Source: Physcomitrium patens (Eukaryota; Streptophyta; Bryopsida; Funariales; Funariaceae). Taken from it: a stretch of DNA of 64,000 bases. Each line of letters starts with the position of its first letter. Positions within the stretch are counted from its first letter, which is position 1. A program made the translations under genes and the position numbers. Of this stretch, positions 55,642 through 64,000 are shown piece after piece. The stretch lies in NCBI RefSeq assembly GCF_000002425.4, contig NC_037254.1, positions 22,397,120-22,461,119 of the forward strand, given 5' to 3'. The notes beneath the pieces were generated by a model. That model had not been told where the DNA came from and did no database searches. It saw only the letters and a list, made by a program, of their open reading frames with translations.

Positions 55642-56064
55642 TCATATGTTGAGGAAATCTATGATGCAACGAATTGTATTCGCCACATACTCTGATCTCT
55701 GTTCTCTTCGAAGATGATTGATAGGGCCTCTCAACCATCGGTAGTGTCCCATACCAGGGCGGGAAGACCACCCAGTTATTTGATCATTGTTGAGGCCTTC
55801 GTAACTTTCTTCGAATAGAATATTCGGAACACCATCAGGAGTTGTTCCTACCTCTAGCAAAATCACCAAACATCGAGAGTCCCTTCCCAAATCGTGATAT
55901 CAAATGCGTTGTATCTCACCATCTATTTGAGGAAGAACATGTCGTTCTTGAAGATCTTCATCTCGATTGCGTCGTCTTGAAGGTTGTGACAATCGTAATG
56001 TCTCATCCGGCAGATCAGTAAACGAAGGTTCTTAAGTTGAATCCGCTGGTTGTTGACTCTCCAT
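55642..56064 (-). pseudogene. Accessory ORF of chromovirus H
   Basis: Minus strand ATG at 56064, 141 codons to TGA at 55642, with two internal stops (TAA at codon 11, TGA about codon 55). It begins MESQQPADS, has a basic part LSQPSRRRNRDEDLQERHVL, then RCLVILLEVGTTPDGVPNIL, EESYEGLNNDQITGWSS and GHYRWLRGPINHLRREQ. It lies between the chromodomain ORF (about 95 bp away) and the purine tract. L and O have a recognisable counterpart at the same site. I do not recognise a domain; it may be a separate protein from a spliced or re-initiated RNA. Confidence 0.75.
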
Positions 56065-56158
56065 CTAATTAGCGTCACAAATGCAAAGAAGTTACAAACA
56101 AGGATAGGAAATTGAATGTTATCTTGCCTCAATCTTGTCTCTTTTATAAGAGAGATTT

Positions 56159-56656
56159 TCATCTTAGTTTCGATAGATGTCGTTGATGAAAAACTTTGAC
56201 TTTAGCTGATGCATTTGCTAGATTCCTGGATGGCTCCCATGTGCGTTCACTAATATCATATCCGCGCCAATGAACAAAATATTCCAACTTATTTCGGCGC
56301 CGCCTTGAGTCTAATATCTCTTCCACCTCAAATTCTTCATTATTATCTACTTCTATAGGAGGCGGTGGCATTTGTCTTCTTCCTTGTATATCCACTGTCT
56401 TATATGGTTCAAGAAGAGACACGTGGAATACAGGATGGATCTTCATTGACTCCGGTAGATGTAACCGATATGCAACTGGGTTGATCTGTTCAGAAACAGA
56501 AAAAGGGCCAAGCCTACGATAGTCCAACTTGTCACAAGGTCGAGTAGTCTTGATATTGTGACGAAGTAGCCATACCTTATCACCCACATTGAGTTGTGGT
56601 TGCTCCTTACGATATAGATCTGCGTTTATCTTTTGTCGTTCTTGAGCTTTCTTCAA
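56159..56656 (-). CDS. Integrase C-terminus with chromodomain, element H
   Basis: 165 residues. KAQERQKINADLYRKEQ and VGDKVWLLRHN, then [17 protein letters not shown] (GPY/F module), [13 protein letters not shown], then a chromodomain from about residue 105: EEFEVEEILDSR, LEYFVHWRGYDISERTWEPS. Aromatic residues expected to bind methylated histone tails (Tyr/Phe, Trp in VHWRGY, Trp in RTWEP) are kept. It would guide insertion to heterochromatin. It is separated from the rest of integrase only by a TAA at 56657-56659. Confidence 0.85.
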   Translation of the reverse strand: MKKAQERQKINADLYRKEQPQLNVGDKVWLLRHNIKTTRPCDKLDYRRLGPFSVSEQINPVAYRLHLPESMKIHPVFHVSLLEPYKTVDIQGRRQMPPPPIEVDNNEEFEVEEILDSRRRRNKLEYFVHWRGYDISERTWEPSRNLANASAKVKVFHQRHLSKLR

Positions 56657-57517
56657 TTACGTCTTCATTATTGCATGTAACTCTGACAACCGATTTGCCA
56701 TATCTTCTGCTGCAGGATTATCAACTTTTGAAAAATCAAAAGTATCAAGTCGTGGATGATAGCCATAATTGGCAAAGAAAGGTGTTTGTTGCATGGAAGA
56801 ATGTATCGTATTATTATAAGCAAACTCTGCCAATGGCAGAAGGGTTGTCCAATCATCTTGTTGGTAGTTGATAGTACACCTTAAATATTGCTCCAAGACT
56901 TAGTTTACGCGCTCTGTTTGTCCATCAGTTTGAGGATGGAAAGCCGAAGATAGCTTTATGTCCACTTTTAAAATCTTGAAAAGGGTCCTCCAAAAACTTG
57001 ACACAAATTGAGTTCCCCTATCCGATATGATATCTTTAGGTAATCCATGATAGCGATAGATATTATTAATGAAAAGCTTAGCTGTTTCTTCACCTGTGAT
57101 AGATTTTGTACATGGCACAAAATGTGCCATCTTGGTGAAACGATCTACTATCACAAATATAGAATCATAAGATCTTGAGCTTGGAAGATCTGTGATGAAA
57201 TCCATAGAAACAGAAGACCATGGTTGTTCTGGTATAGGTAATGGCTGAAAAAATCCGTAAGGTCGATGACGAGGAATTTTTGATCTTGAACAAATATCAC
57301 ATGATTGTACAAAGTCTTTGACTGACTTCCACATTTGTGGCCACCAAAAATCTCTTGATATGAGTTCCAAAGTCTTATTATATCCAAAGTACCCTGCTGC
57401 TAGAAAGTCATGACGTGCTTGAAGAACACGTAAACGTGCTTCTCCTTCTGGAACATATACGCGTCCTTCAAAATATAATAGATTATTCTTGAACTCGAAC
57501 TTAGAAGGATCATGAGA
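56657..57517 (-). pseudogene. Integrase core of H
   Basis: After the TAG at 57518 the frame continues with the linker and RHDFLAAGYFGYNKTLELIS, where Tyr stands for the second zinc-binding His, then CDICSRSK. Core: SVSMDFITDLPSSRSYDSIF (Asp), KDIISDRGTQFVSS (Asp), AFHPQTDGQTERVN (Glu), then TAA at 56900-56902. It resumes EQYLRCTINYQQDDW to HAIMKT and a TAA at 56657-56659. Apart from the stops and the Tyr the core looks complete. Removing none of the surrounding sequence, all parts lie in one frame. Confidence 0.85.
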
Positions 57518-58921
57518 CTAGGAAGAATTATTCTTGATATCATAAACAAGAGGGTCTGAGGACATACTGGACTGGATTTGCTTGAAAAAAGTTGAATCAA
57601 CAGTCAATGTTGATTTCATTGCTCGGAGATGAAATTGCTCCGGTTTCAAGAGGACCGTTCTTTGTTGCTCAAAAGCTGCATCTCCTTCTTTTGGTGCAAA
57701 ATAAGAACGTCTAGATAGGGCATCGGATAAACCTTGTTGTTTTCCTGGCCGATAAGTGATAATGAACTCGAATCTTGACAAAGACATACTCCAACGAGCT
57801 TGACGACGATTCAACACGCGTGCTGACATGAAATACTCGAGGTTCTTGTGATCTGTATACACAATGACTGGACTAGAAGCACCTTCTAGATAATGATGCC
57901 ATTCTTGAAAGGAATCCACGATCGTAAGAAGTTCTTTATCGTGGATCTCATAATTGATCTCAACTGCTGAGAATTTTCTTGAATGAAAAGCTATCGGATG
58001 AAGTTTGTCATCTGTTCCCATTTGTGATAAAACTGCACCCAAGGCAAAATCTGATGCATCTGTTTCCATAAAAAATGCCTTGGAAAAGTCAACACGATAT
58101 AAGATTGGTGCAGAGACAAACGATGTCTTCAAGGCTTCAAATGCTGCTTCCGCTTCTTGATTCCATTGAAATTTATCTTTATTAGTCAAGCGTGTAAGTG
58201 GAGCTGCAACTCGTGAGAAATCTTTGATGAAGATCTCATAGTAATTGGCAAATCCCAAGAAACATTGGACATCTCTTACCGTCCTTGGAATCTTCCAATC
58301 CATGATTGTTTGGACTTTCTTAGAATCCATCATGAGACCATCATTTGAAATGATGTATCCTAAAAAGTCAACTTGAGTAGTGTGAAATACACACTTTTCT
58401 ATCTTGGCGTACAATCCTGCATCTCTAAGTTTTTGTAATACTTGACGAACATGTATTTCATGTTCTTCGACGTTCTTAGAATAGATCAGGATATCGTCTA
58501 AATAGCAGACGACAAAATTGTCCAAGAATTCACGAAATACATCATTCATGAGATGTTGAAAAGCAGCTAGTGCATTCGTGAGTCCAAAGGGCATGACATT
58601 ATATTCGAAATGTCCATACCTGGTTCGAAACGCAGTCTTCCATTCATCTCCTTCTTTGATCCGTACTAGATTATATGCTCCTCTTAGATCTATTTTTGTA
58701 TAGATCTTAGCTTGATTCAACTGGTCAAGGAGTCCTGATATCAAAGGTAATGGATACCTGTTCTTGATTGTGATCTTGTTGAGTCCTTGATAATCAACAC
58801 ACATTCGTAAAGATCCATCTTTTTTCTTTACGAATAGAATTGGAGCTCCTGTTGGAGATTTTGAATGGCATATGAAATTCTTTGCTAAATTCTCATCAAT
58901 ATATGTCTTGAGTTCAGCCAT
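57518..58921 (-). CDS. Reverse transcriptase and RNase H of H
   Basis: 467 residues. [60 protein letters not shown] (motif A), MPFGLTNALAAFQHLMND (B), FVVCYLDDILIYSKNVEEH (C, YLDD), then the thumb. RNase H: METDASDFALGAVLSQ, EINYEIHDKELLTIVDSFQE, YTDHKNLEYFM and GLSDALSRR, so all four acidic positions appear present. It ends in a TAG (57518-57520) in the linker to integrase. The frame is open upstream to the protease stop, so the Met at 58921 is not a natural start. Confidence 0.88.
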   Translation of the reverse strand: MAELKTYIDENLAKNFICHSKSPTGAPILFVKKKDGSLRMCVDYQGLNKITIKNRYPLPLISGLLDQLNQAKIYTKIDLRGAYNLVRIKEGDEWKTAFRTRYGHFEYNVMPFGLTNALAAFQHLMNDVFREFLDNFVVCYLDDILIYSKNVEEHEIHVRQVLQKLRDAGLYAKIEKCVFHTTQVDFLGYIISNDGLMMDSKKVQTIMDWKIPRTVRDVQCFLGFANYYEIFIKDFSRVAAPLTRLTNKDKFQWNQEAEAAFEALKTSFVSAPILYRVDFSKAFFMETDASDFALGAVLSQMGTDDKLHPIAFHSRKFSAVEINYEIHDKELLTIVDSFQEWHHYLEGASSPVIVYTDHKNLEYFMSARVLNRRQARWSMSLSRFEFIITYRPGKQQGLSDALSRRSYFAPKEGDAAFEQQRTVLLKPEQFHLRAMKSTLTVDSTFFKQIQSSMSSDPLVYDIKNNSS

Positions 58922-59647
58922 CTCATCTTGCGATAAACTGTAAATTGGTCCAAATGGTGGCTGAGTTCCTTCCTTGAGGTCGATTGAACAATCATATGGA
59001 CGATGCTCAGGAAGAATATCTGCATTCTTTTTCTCAAAAACGTCTTGATACTCCTGATATTGACTTGGAATGCCACTTGAAGTCTTTACGTTTTCAGAAA
59101 TAGGTGCAGCATAAATAGCAAAAGTTGATCCTTCTTTTGCTGCGTATATAAATGCTTTTGTACCTATCAGTATGGGTTTTACTATACTAGACTTATAATT
59201 TTTTACTTGGTTAGTAGAACTATTAATAACGCTCTGGGAAAAGTCAAGTTTACGTGAATTTCAATCTATTCGAGGGTTATATTTTTCTAGCCAGGATAAA
59301 CCTAAAATAACTAGATTGGACGGGGATTTAATTATGTTAAAAGCTATGTAGCTATCATGACCGTCTATTGTTACTTTTATAGGATGAGTTTCATGAGTGA
59401 CATCTCTAGAAGACAAGGGACGACCATCTATGACTTCTACATGTACTGGTTTAGGTTTCTGTACATAGGGTATTTTACGACTTTTAACAAATTGTTCATC
59501 TAAAAAACATGCTGAGGCTCCCGAATCTAATAAAGCAGAGGCTTTGTAATTCTTAGGTCCTAAATATAAGTCTATTATAAAACAAGGAGAGGGTTCTGAG
59601 GAGAGGATAGGACCTTCATTAGGAATTGTACAAGGTTCCAGCTGCAT
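58922..59647 (-). pseudogene. Protease and protease-RT linker of H
   Basis: Protease: KASALLDSGASACFLDEQFV (active site D-S-G), VHVEVIDGRPLSSRDVTHET and NLVILGLSWLEKYNPRID, then TGA at 59261-59263 where the family has Trp. The linker that follows, to 58922, contains FAIYAAPIS and ILPEHRPYDCSIDL and is open to RT in the same frame. The protease frame is -1 relative to gag, whose stop lies about 8 bases before the first Met here, so the natural start is probably a frameshift. Confidence 0.85.
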
Positions 59648-59652
59648 GGTCC

Positions 59653-60657
59653 CTATTGTAGCTGGACGAATCCGTTTTCTGACATATTGTCTTCTTTGAC
59701 CATCGTACCCCTCATTTTATAGTTGCGTCGTTTCTTTGGGCAATGTTGAGCAGTGTGCTTAGGTTCTCCGCAATATAAACATAATCCTTCTTGACGACGA
59801 TGAATCTTTTCTTGCTCAGTTAGAGGTTTAAAACGTATCCCGTCAATTTGCATGTCTTCTACTTCCGAATGTCCGTTTGGCAAAGATGTTGATGTTGCCA
59901 TTGAGTAATAACGTTGAGGTTTCCGTGAATGATTCTCGGATCGAAATTCAAAAAGTCGATTATCACATTTTACCGCAAAATCGATTGCTTGACTTAAAGT
60001 TTGAGGATCAGGTAAGTTGAGCATCAATTTCTTTACTTCGTATTGCAATCCATAAAGAAATTGACTGATGAGTGCAGCATCATCCCACTTGATGTCAATT
60101 GCAAGTTGTCGAAATTGTGAAGCATATACTATTACTGAGCGATTTCCTTGTCGCAGAATTCGGATCTTATTTGTTGCAACACGAGTTGCATCGTGTTCAC
60201 CATACATAGATCGAAACTCCGCCAAAAAAGCTTCCAAATTGTCCAATATTGGATTTCGTTGTTCAAGAAAAGACGAAAACCACGATAATGCAGAACCAGA
60301 AAGTAGAATGCCAATAAACCTGACTTGTGATCTTGGAGTTCGATAGCTTTGCGGTTGAAGTTCAATTGCCAATTGTACTTGATTGATGAACCCTCGAAAC
60401 TTTGATCTCGTACCATGAAATTTCTCGGGTAAGGCAATTCTTGGTTCTCTAGTGCTTACAAGGTGTTCTACAATTGGAGAAGGAACGTGATTTGTTGTAG
60501 ATGTTGAAGCAGCTCCGATCATCTCTATATCTCCACTTTCTGCTATTCTTGTTCTTTCATGTGTTGGTGAATTGAGTTGATGCATCGCAAGCATTAACTC
60601 CCTCATTTGCTCTTGCATTTGTGCCATTGCACTCTTCATTTCAACAAGCTCTGCCAT
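59653..60657 (-). CDS. Gag of chromovirus H
   Basis: 334 residues from MAELVEMKSAMAQM, chosen because N starts at the same place (MVELAKM); a longer frame begins at 60696. A short coiled coil (MAQMQEQMRELMLAMHQLN), then the retrotransposon-gag domain (EKFHGTRSKFRGFINQVQLA, LSGSALSWFSSFL, NIKWDDAALIS-type text IDIKWDDAALISQFLYGLQY) and a knuckle CLYCGEPKHTAQHC. It ends FVQLQ-TAG. It forms the particle and packages RNA. The frame is fully open, unlike L and N. Confidence 0.9.
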   Translation of the reverse strand: MAELVEMKSAMAQMQEQMRELMLAMHQLNSPTHERTRIAESGDIEMIGAASTSTTNHVPSPIVEHLVSTREPRIALPEKFHGTRSKFRGFINQVQLAIELQPQSYRTPRSQVRFIGILLSGSALSWFSSFLEQRNPILDNLEAFLAEFRSMYGEHDATRVATNKIRILRQGNRSVIVYASQFRQLAIDIKWDDAALISQFLYGLQYEVKKLMLNLPDPQTLSQAIDFAVKCDNRLFEFRSENHSRKPQRYYSMATSTSLPNGHSEVEDMQIDGIRFKPLTEQEKIHRRQEGLCLYCGEPKHTAQHCPKKRRNYKMRGTMVKEDNMSENGFVQLQ

Positions 60658-60868
60658 AATGACACTAAGAAGAAAAATTTGTTTGATACTGCTCAAGTCA
60701 AAAGAAAATAAAGACTTGATAACAAAGAAGATACTAAGAACAATATCAGTTTAGAAGTGGGTAATCCGCAAACTTCTAATATGCTTATGCCTTGTCAAGA
60801 GAAAGGGGTAATCCACTCTTACTCAAGAAAAATAAAGCTCTGATATTGTAAGTGCACTCTTGTCAATC

Positions 60869-61420
60869 TGTCAAGGACAAAGACTCGATGAGGGAAAATA
60901 TACACCAAAAGGCTATCTCGATATAATAAGTCAAAATATAAACAAGTAGGTATATTAAAAGGAAACTAGAATGGCTATTGCCACAAGACAAGAAACTAAA
61001 GACTCTTGAACCTGGACTAGAAGCAAGAAAGGAGTTGACAAGAGTGAAGAAGCCTTCACTCTTGTCTCTATATATACTATCTAACTAGGGGCTACGTGGC
61101 GACGTTCTATAGGACCTCCAATATGTGTTGACTTTGTAGGACACATGCCTTGACTTACAAGGCAAGTTTTTCTACGTGTGGGCCACATAGTTAGCTTGAT
61201 CTTCAAGCTAACAACATGTGTGGCACATGGCCAACTTGTTGACCACGTTTCTAATCCAGAAAGTCAATTAAAGACACCTATGAAGTCAAAGCAGCGTCTA
61301 GGAAGTTTCTAGGAAGTTTTTATATTAAATATTATAGAATTAGCTTACTTTTATCTACTTTTACTTACTTCTACCTATTTCTATATGTAATTATTAGCTT
61401 ACATGATTATGGCCGTGACA
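60869..61420 (-). repeat. 5' LTR of H
   Basis: TGTCAAGGACAAAGACTCG...ATGGCCGTGACA on the plus strand, then TTAGA. The promoter should read on the minus strand; TATATATAGAG (complement at about 61069-61079) is a good TATA candidate. Confidence 0.93.
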
Positions 61421-61460
61421 TTAGATTAATTTGGAATAAGTAAAACAAGCAATCACTTTT

Positions 61461-61478
61461 TGGCACCGCTGCCGAGGA
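61461..61478 (+). promoter_or_regulatory. tRNA-Asp-type PBS of element F
   Basis: TGGCACCGCTGCCGAGGA, three bases after the LTR end; 15 of 18 match TGGCGCCGTTGCCGGGGA. The combined E/F consensus differs at one base. Confidence 0.82.
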
Positions 61479-61559
61479 GTGATGATAGCTTTGAGTGCTA
61501 GGAATGAATTACCAAACGTGTGAGAAAATTGGCAATGGAAGACGATTTTAGTAGTGTTT

Positions 61560-61912
61560 GAAGCAAGATTATAGTTAATAAGAACGAGAGCATTGCATCG
61601 ACGAAAATAAATCAGTTGAGAGAAAGACAAGGAAGAACGAAAGGAAGGAACTTACTTAGAGAGGAGCAAGAACGTAATCTTGAAAAGAAGCATCGATAGA
61701 ATTGGATTAAACAATGGTTGCAAGCTTGTTGGTGCATCCAAACATATCAAGAACCGCATAGACTGTTAATTTTGCAGTCATATGTACCATTAGAAAAACT
61801 GCTAAGAACACTCGCAAAAAATTTTGTTAACATTCTAGTGGAAATCTTGAGGCCGTTAACTGAAAGAAAAAGAGGCGTAGAAGAATTTGGTACTCCATTG
61901 GGTATTTTTTAA
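61560..61912 (+). pseudogene. Gag leader of element F
   Basis: Text matches E: LRERQGRTKGRNLLREEQER, a stop, then TYQEPHRLLILQSYVPLEKL, LAKNFVNILVEILRPLTERK and VEEFGTPLGIF followed by TAA. It shows that the E stop after FVNIPV is not ancestral. Confidence 0.65.
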
Positions 61913-61963
61913 GTAAAGGGTATCGCTGAAAAGAGCAATAGTGGCTCTTCAGATTGGCACAAA

Positions 61964-64000
61964 TTGGTCGCCAATAAAGATAACTATATTGTATTTCAAA
62001 ATTTGGCATTTTTACGAGCAATTCAACCAATAAAACTATTTGTAGAAAATAATAGTAAATTGAGGAGCACTAAGAGCTCAGAAATTAGAATAAGGAAAAA
62101 TAGAGATTATTTTAAAACGCAGTTTAGCGGTGTCGGGGTGGAGAGGTTTTGCCTCAAGAAAGCGTTGGGCTTCTGGCTGTCACTAATTGCTCAATCAAGC
62201 TTAAAATAAGGAAATCCTAATTTTATATATATAAGTTCTCTTTTTGGAACTATTAAACCAATAACTTTAGTCTTAAATAACCAACAACATCCAAAATATG
62301 GTAGAAGTATTCTAAAACCTTGTATATCCTTATGTGGAAATTCTCCCGAACTTCAACACCTCTTAGTTCTTGATCCAACCGTCCAAACAAGATCAAAATT
62401 TACATGAAGTACTGATATGTTGTTATTAATTTGTACAACAAATTTCAATTGCAAGTTCGTCGCGGATCTTGAGATATCTTCAAAATCCTAATAGTCGTTT
62501 CAAACCCTAATCTTTATATACCCACACACAATTTTCTTCATATCTCACAAACCATAAGTCCAAATGCCACGAAACTTATATAGATAGCTTTTTAACACAA
62601 ATTTTTACATTCTCCCAAAGTTTGAGCCAAAATTTCTTTTGAAAACTCAAGTTATGGCTCCTAATACTACTTTGAACAAAACCGCTCACTTACTGCCTTT
62701 GATTTGAATGCGCTGTCTTTAACTCCCTATAACTCCTTCACATAAACTCCAAATGCAAAATTTCCTTCGCAAAAGATGTATGTCTTGAAGTTGTTCTTCC
62801 GGCCGCACCTTTTGATCTTCAAAAGCTTCCGTAAGACTCCTCTTAAACTCAAAAGAGTAATAGTAGGTCTCAAATTGACACCTTAACTTCAAACGGCTAT
62901 AACTTATTCACCCTAATTCCAAACCCTATAAAATTTGCACAAAAATTGTAGCCAAAACCCTAAACTTTATAACCCTTGCCTCTGATTTCCTAATGGCCTC
63001 TTTGAAGTCGCCGAAACCCTTATCAAGGTCGCAGGCAGCCTCCTAAAAGTCCATTGGGCATGGATTTCGAACAATCGGGATGAAGATCCTTATTTCTACC
63101 TTCATCCAACCATGCCTTGGTTTAATCCCTCCCAATTAACCTCCTATTAGTTTAAATCTTCATCTTTAGGCCTCTATCTCTTCTCAAGGCTTCATACTTA
63201 ACATTAAGGTTCTATAACTTTTATATACTATAATCAAACTAAGTAAGGAAAATAAAATAAAGTTTTTTCATACCAACTCTTTTTAATTTAATCTATTATC
63301 CACTCTAACATACATTTAGATTTATTAACATTTAATTTTTTCTAACTAATTTTTACATATTGTAAGCATTTACAATACGACGATGGAACGAGAAATTCAA
63401 TAGCGTCAAGAGGACCAACCGTTCCAATTGCACTACAAATGGGTGTAGTAGGCGATCCTACGACTAGTGTCGCGCTACTACCTACTTTTTGAGGATTTTC
63501 GGGTGCGGATCTCGATCAACATTTATCTCAGTTTCTTACAATAGTTGTAGCTAATAATGGCAAAATTGAAGATATTTGGTTGCGATGGCTGCCAGTGATA
63601 TTGAAAGACACAGTGTTTGAGTGGTATAACTGCCAATCTGTGGGATAATTTATCAATTGGTAGGCATTGAAAAATACATTTTTAGCCCATTTTTGACTAA
63701 TTGGTTTTTAAAGAACGTCTTAGAGAAAAATTAATGAACAACAAAATGGTACTAGGAGAAGCGGTACAGTCATATTATGGTCGAGTAACAGATATACTTC
63801 AAAAATGGCCAAATAACCAAATGCCGAAATCGTTTGTGTTGTCCATATTGGTTAATGGACTACACCCACTAGAATTGAAGATGTTTGTAAAGGAGGCCCA
63901 ATCAGCCACCATTGCATCATCTCTTGAGCAAGCAAAAGTATGAGAAGAATGTCACTATGACTAGAACTTAAAAGTTGGAGCCACGATGATTCCATCTCAA
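61964..64000 (+). pseudogene. Gag of element F, split by an LTR
   Basis: 61964-62130 (DNYIVFQNLAFLRAIQP, SSEIRIRKNRDYFKTQFSG) and 63387-64000 (RNSIASRGPTVPIALQMG, WLRWLPVILKDTVFEWYN, LREKLMNNKMVLGEAVQSYY, LHPLELKMFVKEAQSATI). Stops near 63490, 63647, 63660, 63694 and 63941. Window ends at a point corresponding to 34594 in E. Confidence 0.75.
62131..63382 (-). repeat. Solo LTR in the gag of F (1252 bp)
   Basis: Reverse complement of 18542-19794 along its length, one base different in length. Flanks GCGG (62127-62130) and ATGG (63383-63386); E has GTGG at the corresponding uninterrupted place, so a 4-bp duplication with later changes is likely. Confidence 0.88.

Larger units (their letters stand above)
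55049..61420 (-). mobile_element. Element H: nearly complete, young chromovirus
   Basis: 552-bp LTRs (55049-55600, 60869-61420) differing at 10 positions, nine of them transitions; TSD TTAGA on both sides (55044-55048, 61421-61425). Gag, protease, RT, RNase H, integrase, chromodomain and an accessory ORF are all there. Four nonsense codons break pol and two break the accessory ORF; all pol stops can be C to T or G to A changes. It is the youngest full element in the window. Confidence 0.93.
54315..61457 (+). repeat. 5' LTR of F, split by chromovirus H
   Basis: Start TGTATAGAATAGATATTAAT resembles the D LTR start. 54501-54528 is the single 28-bp unit (CTAGACTGCAATAGTACTAA then GCCGAGGG) that E has amplified. 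GTGACCCTAACG and GGGTTTATTCTCA match E before the H insertion; AATAAGTAAAACAAGCAATCAC follows it. About 766 bp without H. Confidence 0.8.
54315..64000 (+). mobile_element. Element F: Tat-like retrotransposon, 5' part (continues beyond the window)
   Basis: 5' LTR in two parts, 54315-55048 and 61426-61457, separated by H; PBS 61461-61478; gag leader and gag to the window end, interrupted by an LTR at 62131-63382. It is a relative of D and E. Whether it has RT cannot be seen here. Confidence 0.8.

Noticed and set aside
1..64000. tRNA, rRNA, host promoters or other host genes
   Set aside because: I looked for tRNA-like T-arm/CCA context and for conserved protein text outside elements and found none that I can support.

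Overview
The window is repeat-dense, AT-rich eukaryotic nuclear DNA. I see no host gene, rRNA or tRNA gene; every coding stretch I can interpret belongs to an LTR retrotransposon, nearly all Ty3/Gypsy-type. The best guess is a plant, probably a non-seed streptophyte such as a bryophyte. The reason is that elements D, E and F carry a primer-binding site that looks complementary to plant tRNA-Asp (TGGCGCC core) with a Tat-like gag, protease and RT start. Against this, the A/B family looks, from memory of the family, most like elements of ascomycete fungi, so the assignment is tentative.

Layout. 1-6854: element A (minus strand), its left LTR running off the window and its right LTR cut short. 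6855-15591: element B (plus), nearly identical to A, head to head with it, with both LTRs. 15592-22386: element D (minus, Tat-like, Asp-type PBS), broken by B, by an LTR at 18542-19794 and by another at 20927-22260. 22387-24671: 3' end of a decayed chromovirus (O) holding an accessory ORF split by LTR R1. 24672-27589: nothing recognisable. 27590-29305: dispersed repeat K (inverted partner K' at 52274-54314). 29306-50832: an old Gypsy element M in pieces, holding adjacent LTRs R2 and J; J holds complete element E (32404-40258, TSD ACGTA), which holds a solo LTR (37958-39158); M also holds chromovirus L (42615-50390, TSD AAGAT), which holds LTR P (45922-47648). 50833-52273: decayed chromovirus N. 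54315-64000: Tat-like element F, whose 5' LTR is split by the young chromovirus H (55049-61420, TSD TTAGA, LTRs differing at 10 of 552 positions) and whose gag is split by another LTR (62131-63382).

How the parts work together. Each element encodes gag (particle), protease, RT/RNase H and integrase, or the remains of these. B keeps long frames but is split by a stop in RNase H that A shares. H has every domain plus a chromodomain but carries several nonsense codons. E has matching LTRs and a clean TSD but has lost the RT core, RNase H and integrase, so it must have been moved by proteins from elsewhere.

Most interesting: (1) a roughly 140-codon accessory ORF between integrase/chromodomain and the 3' LTR, recognisable in three diverged chromoviruses (H, L, O); (2) the U3 of the A/B LTR holds tandem copies of a segment homologous to the gag-protease spacer of the unrelated element E; (3) a whole LTR group makes 4-bp target duplications, supported by reconstructed empty sites; (4) a 28-bp minisatellite in the E LTRs differs by exactly two units between the two LTRs and exists as one unit in D and F.
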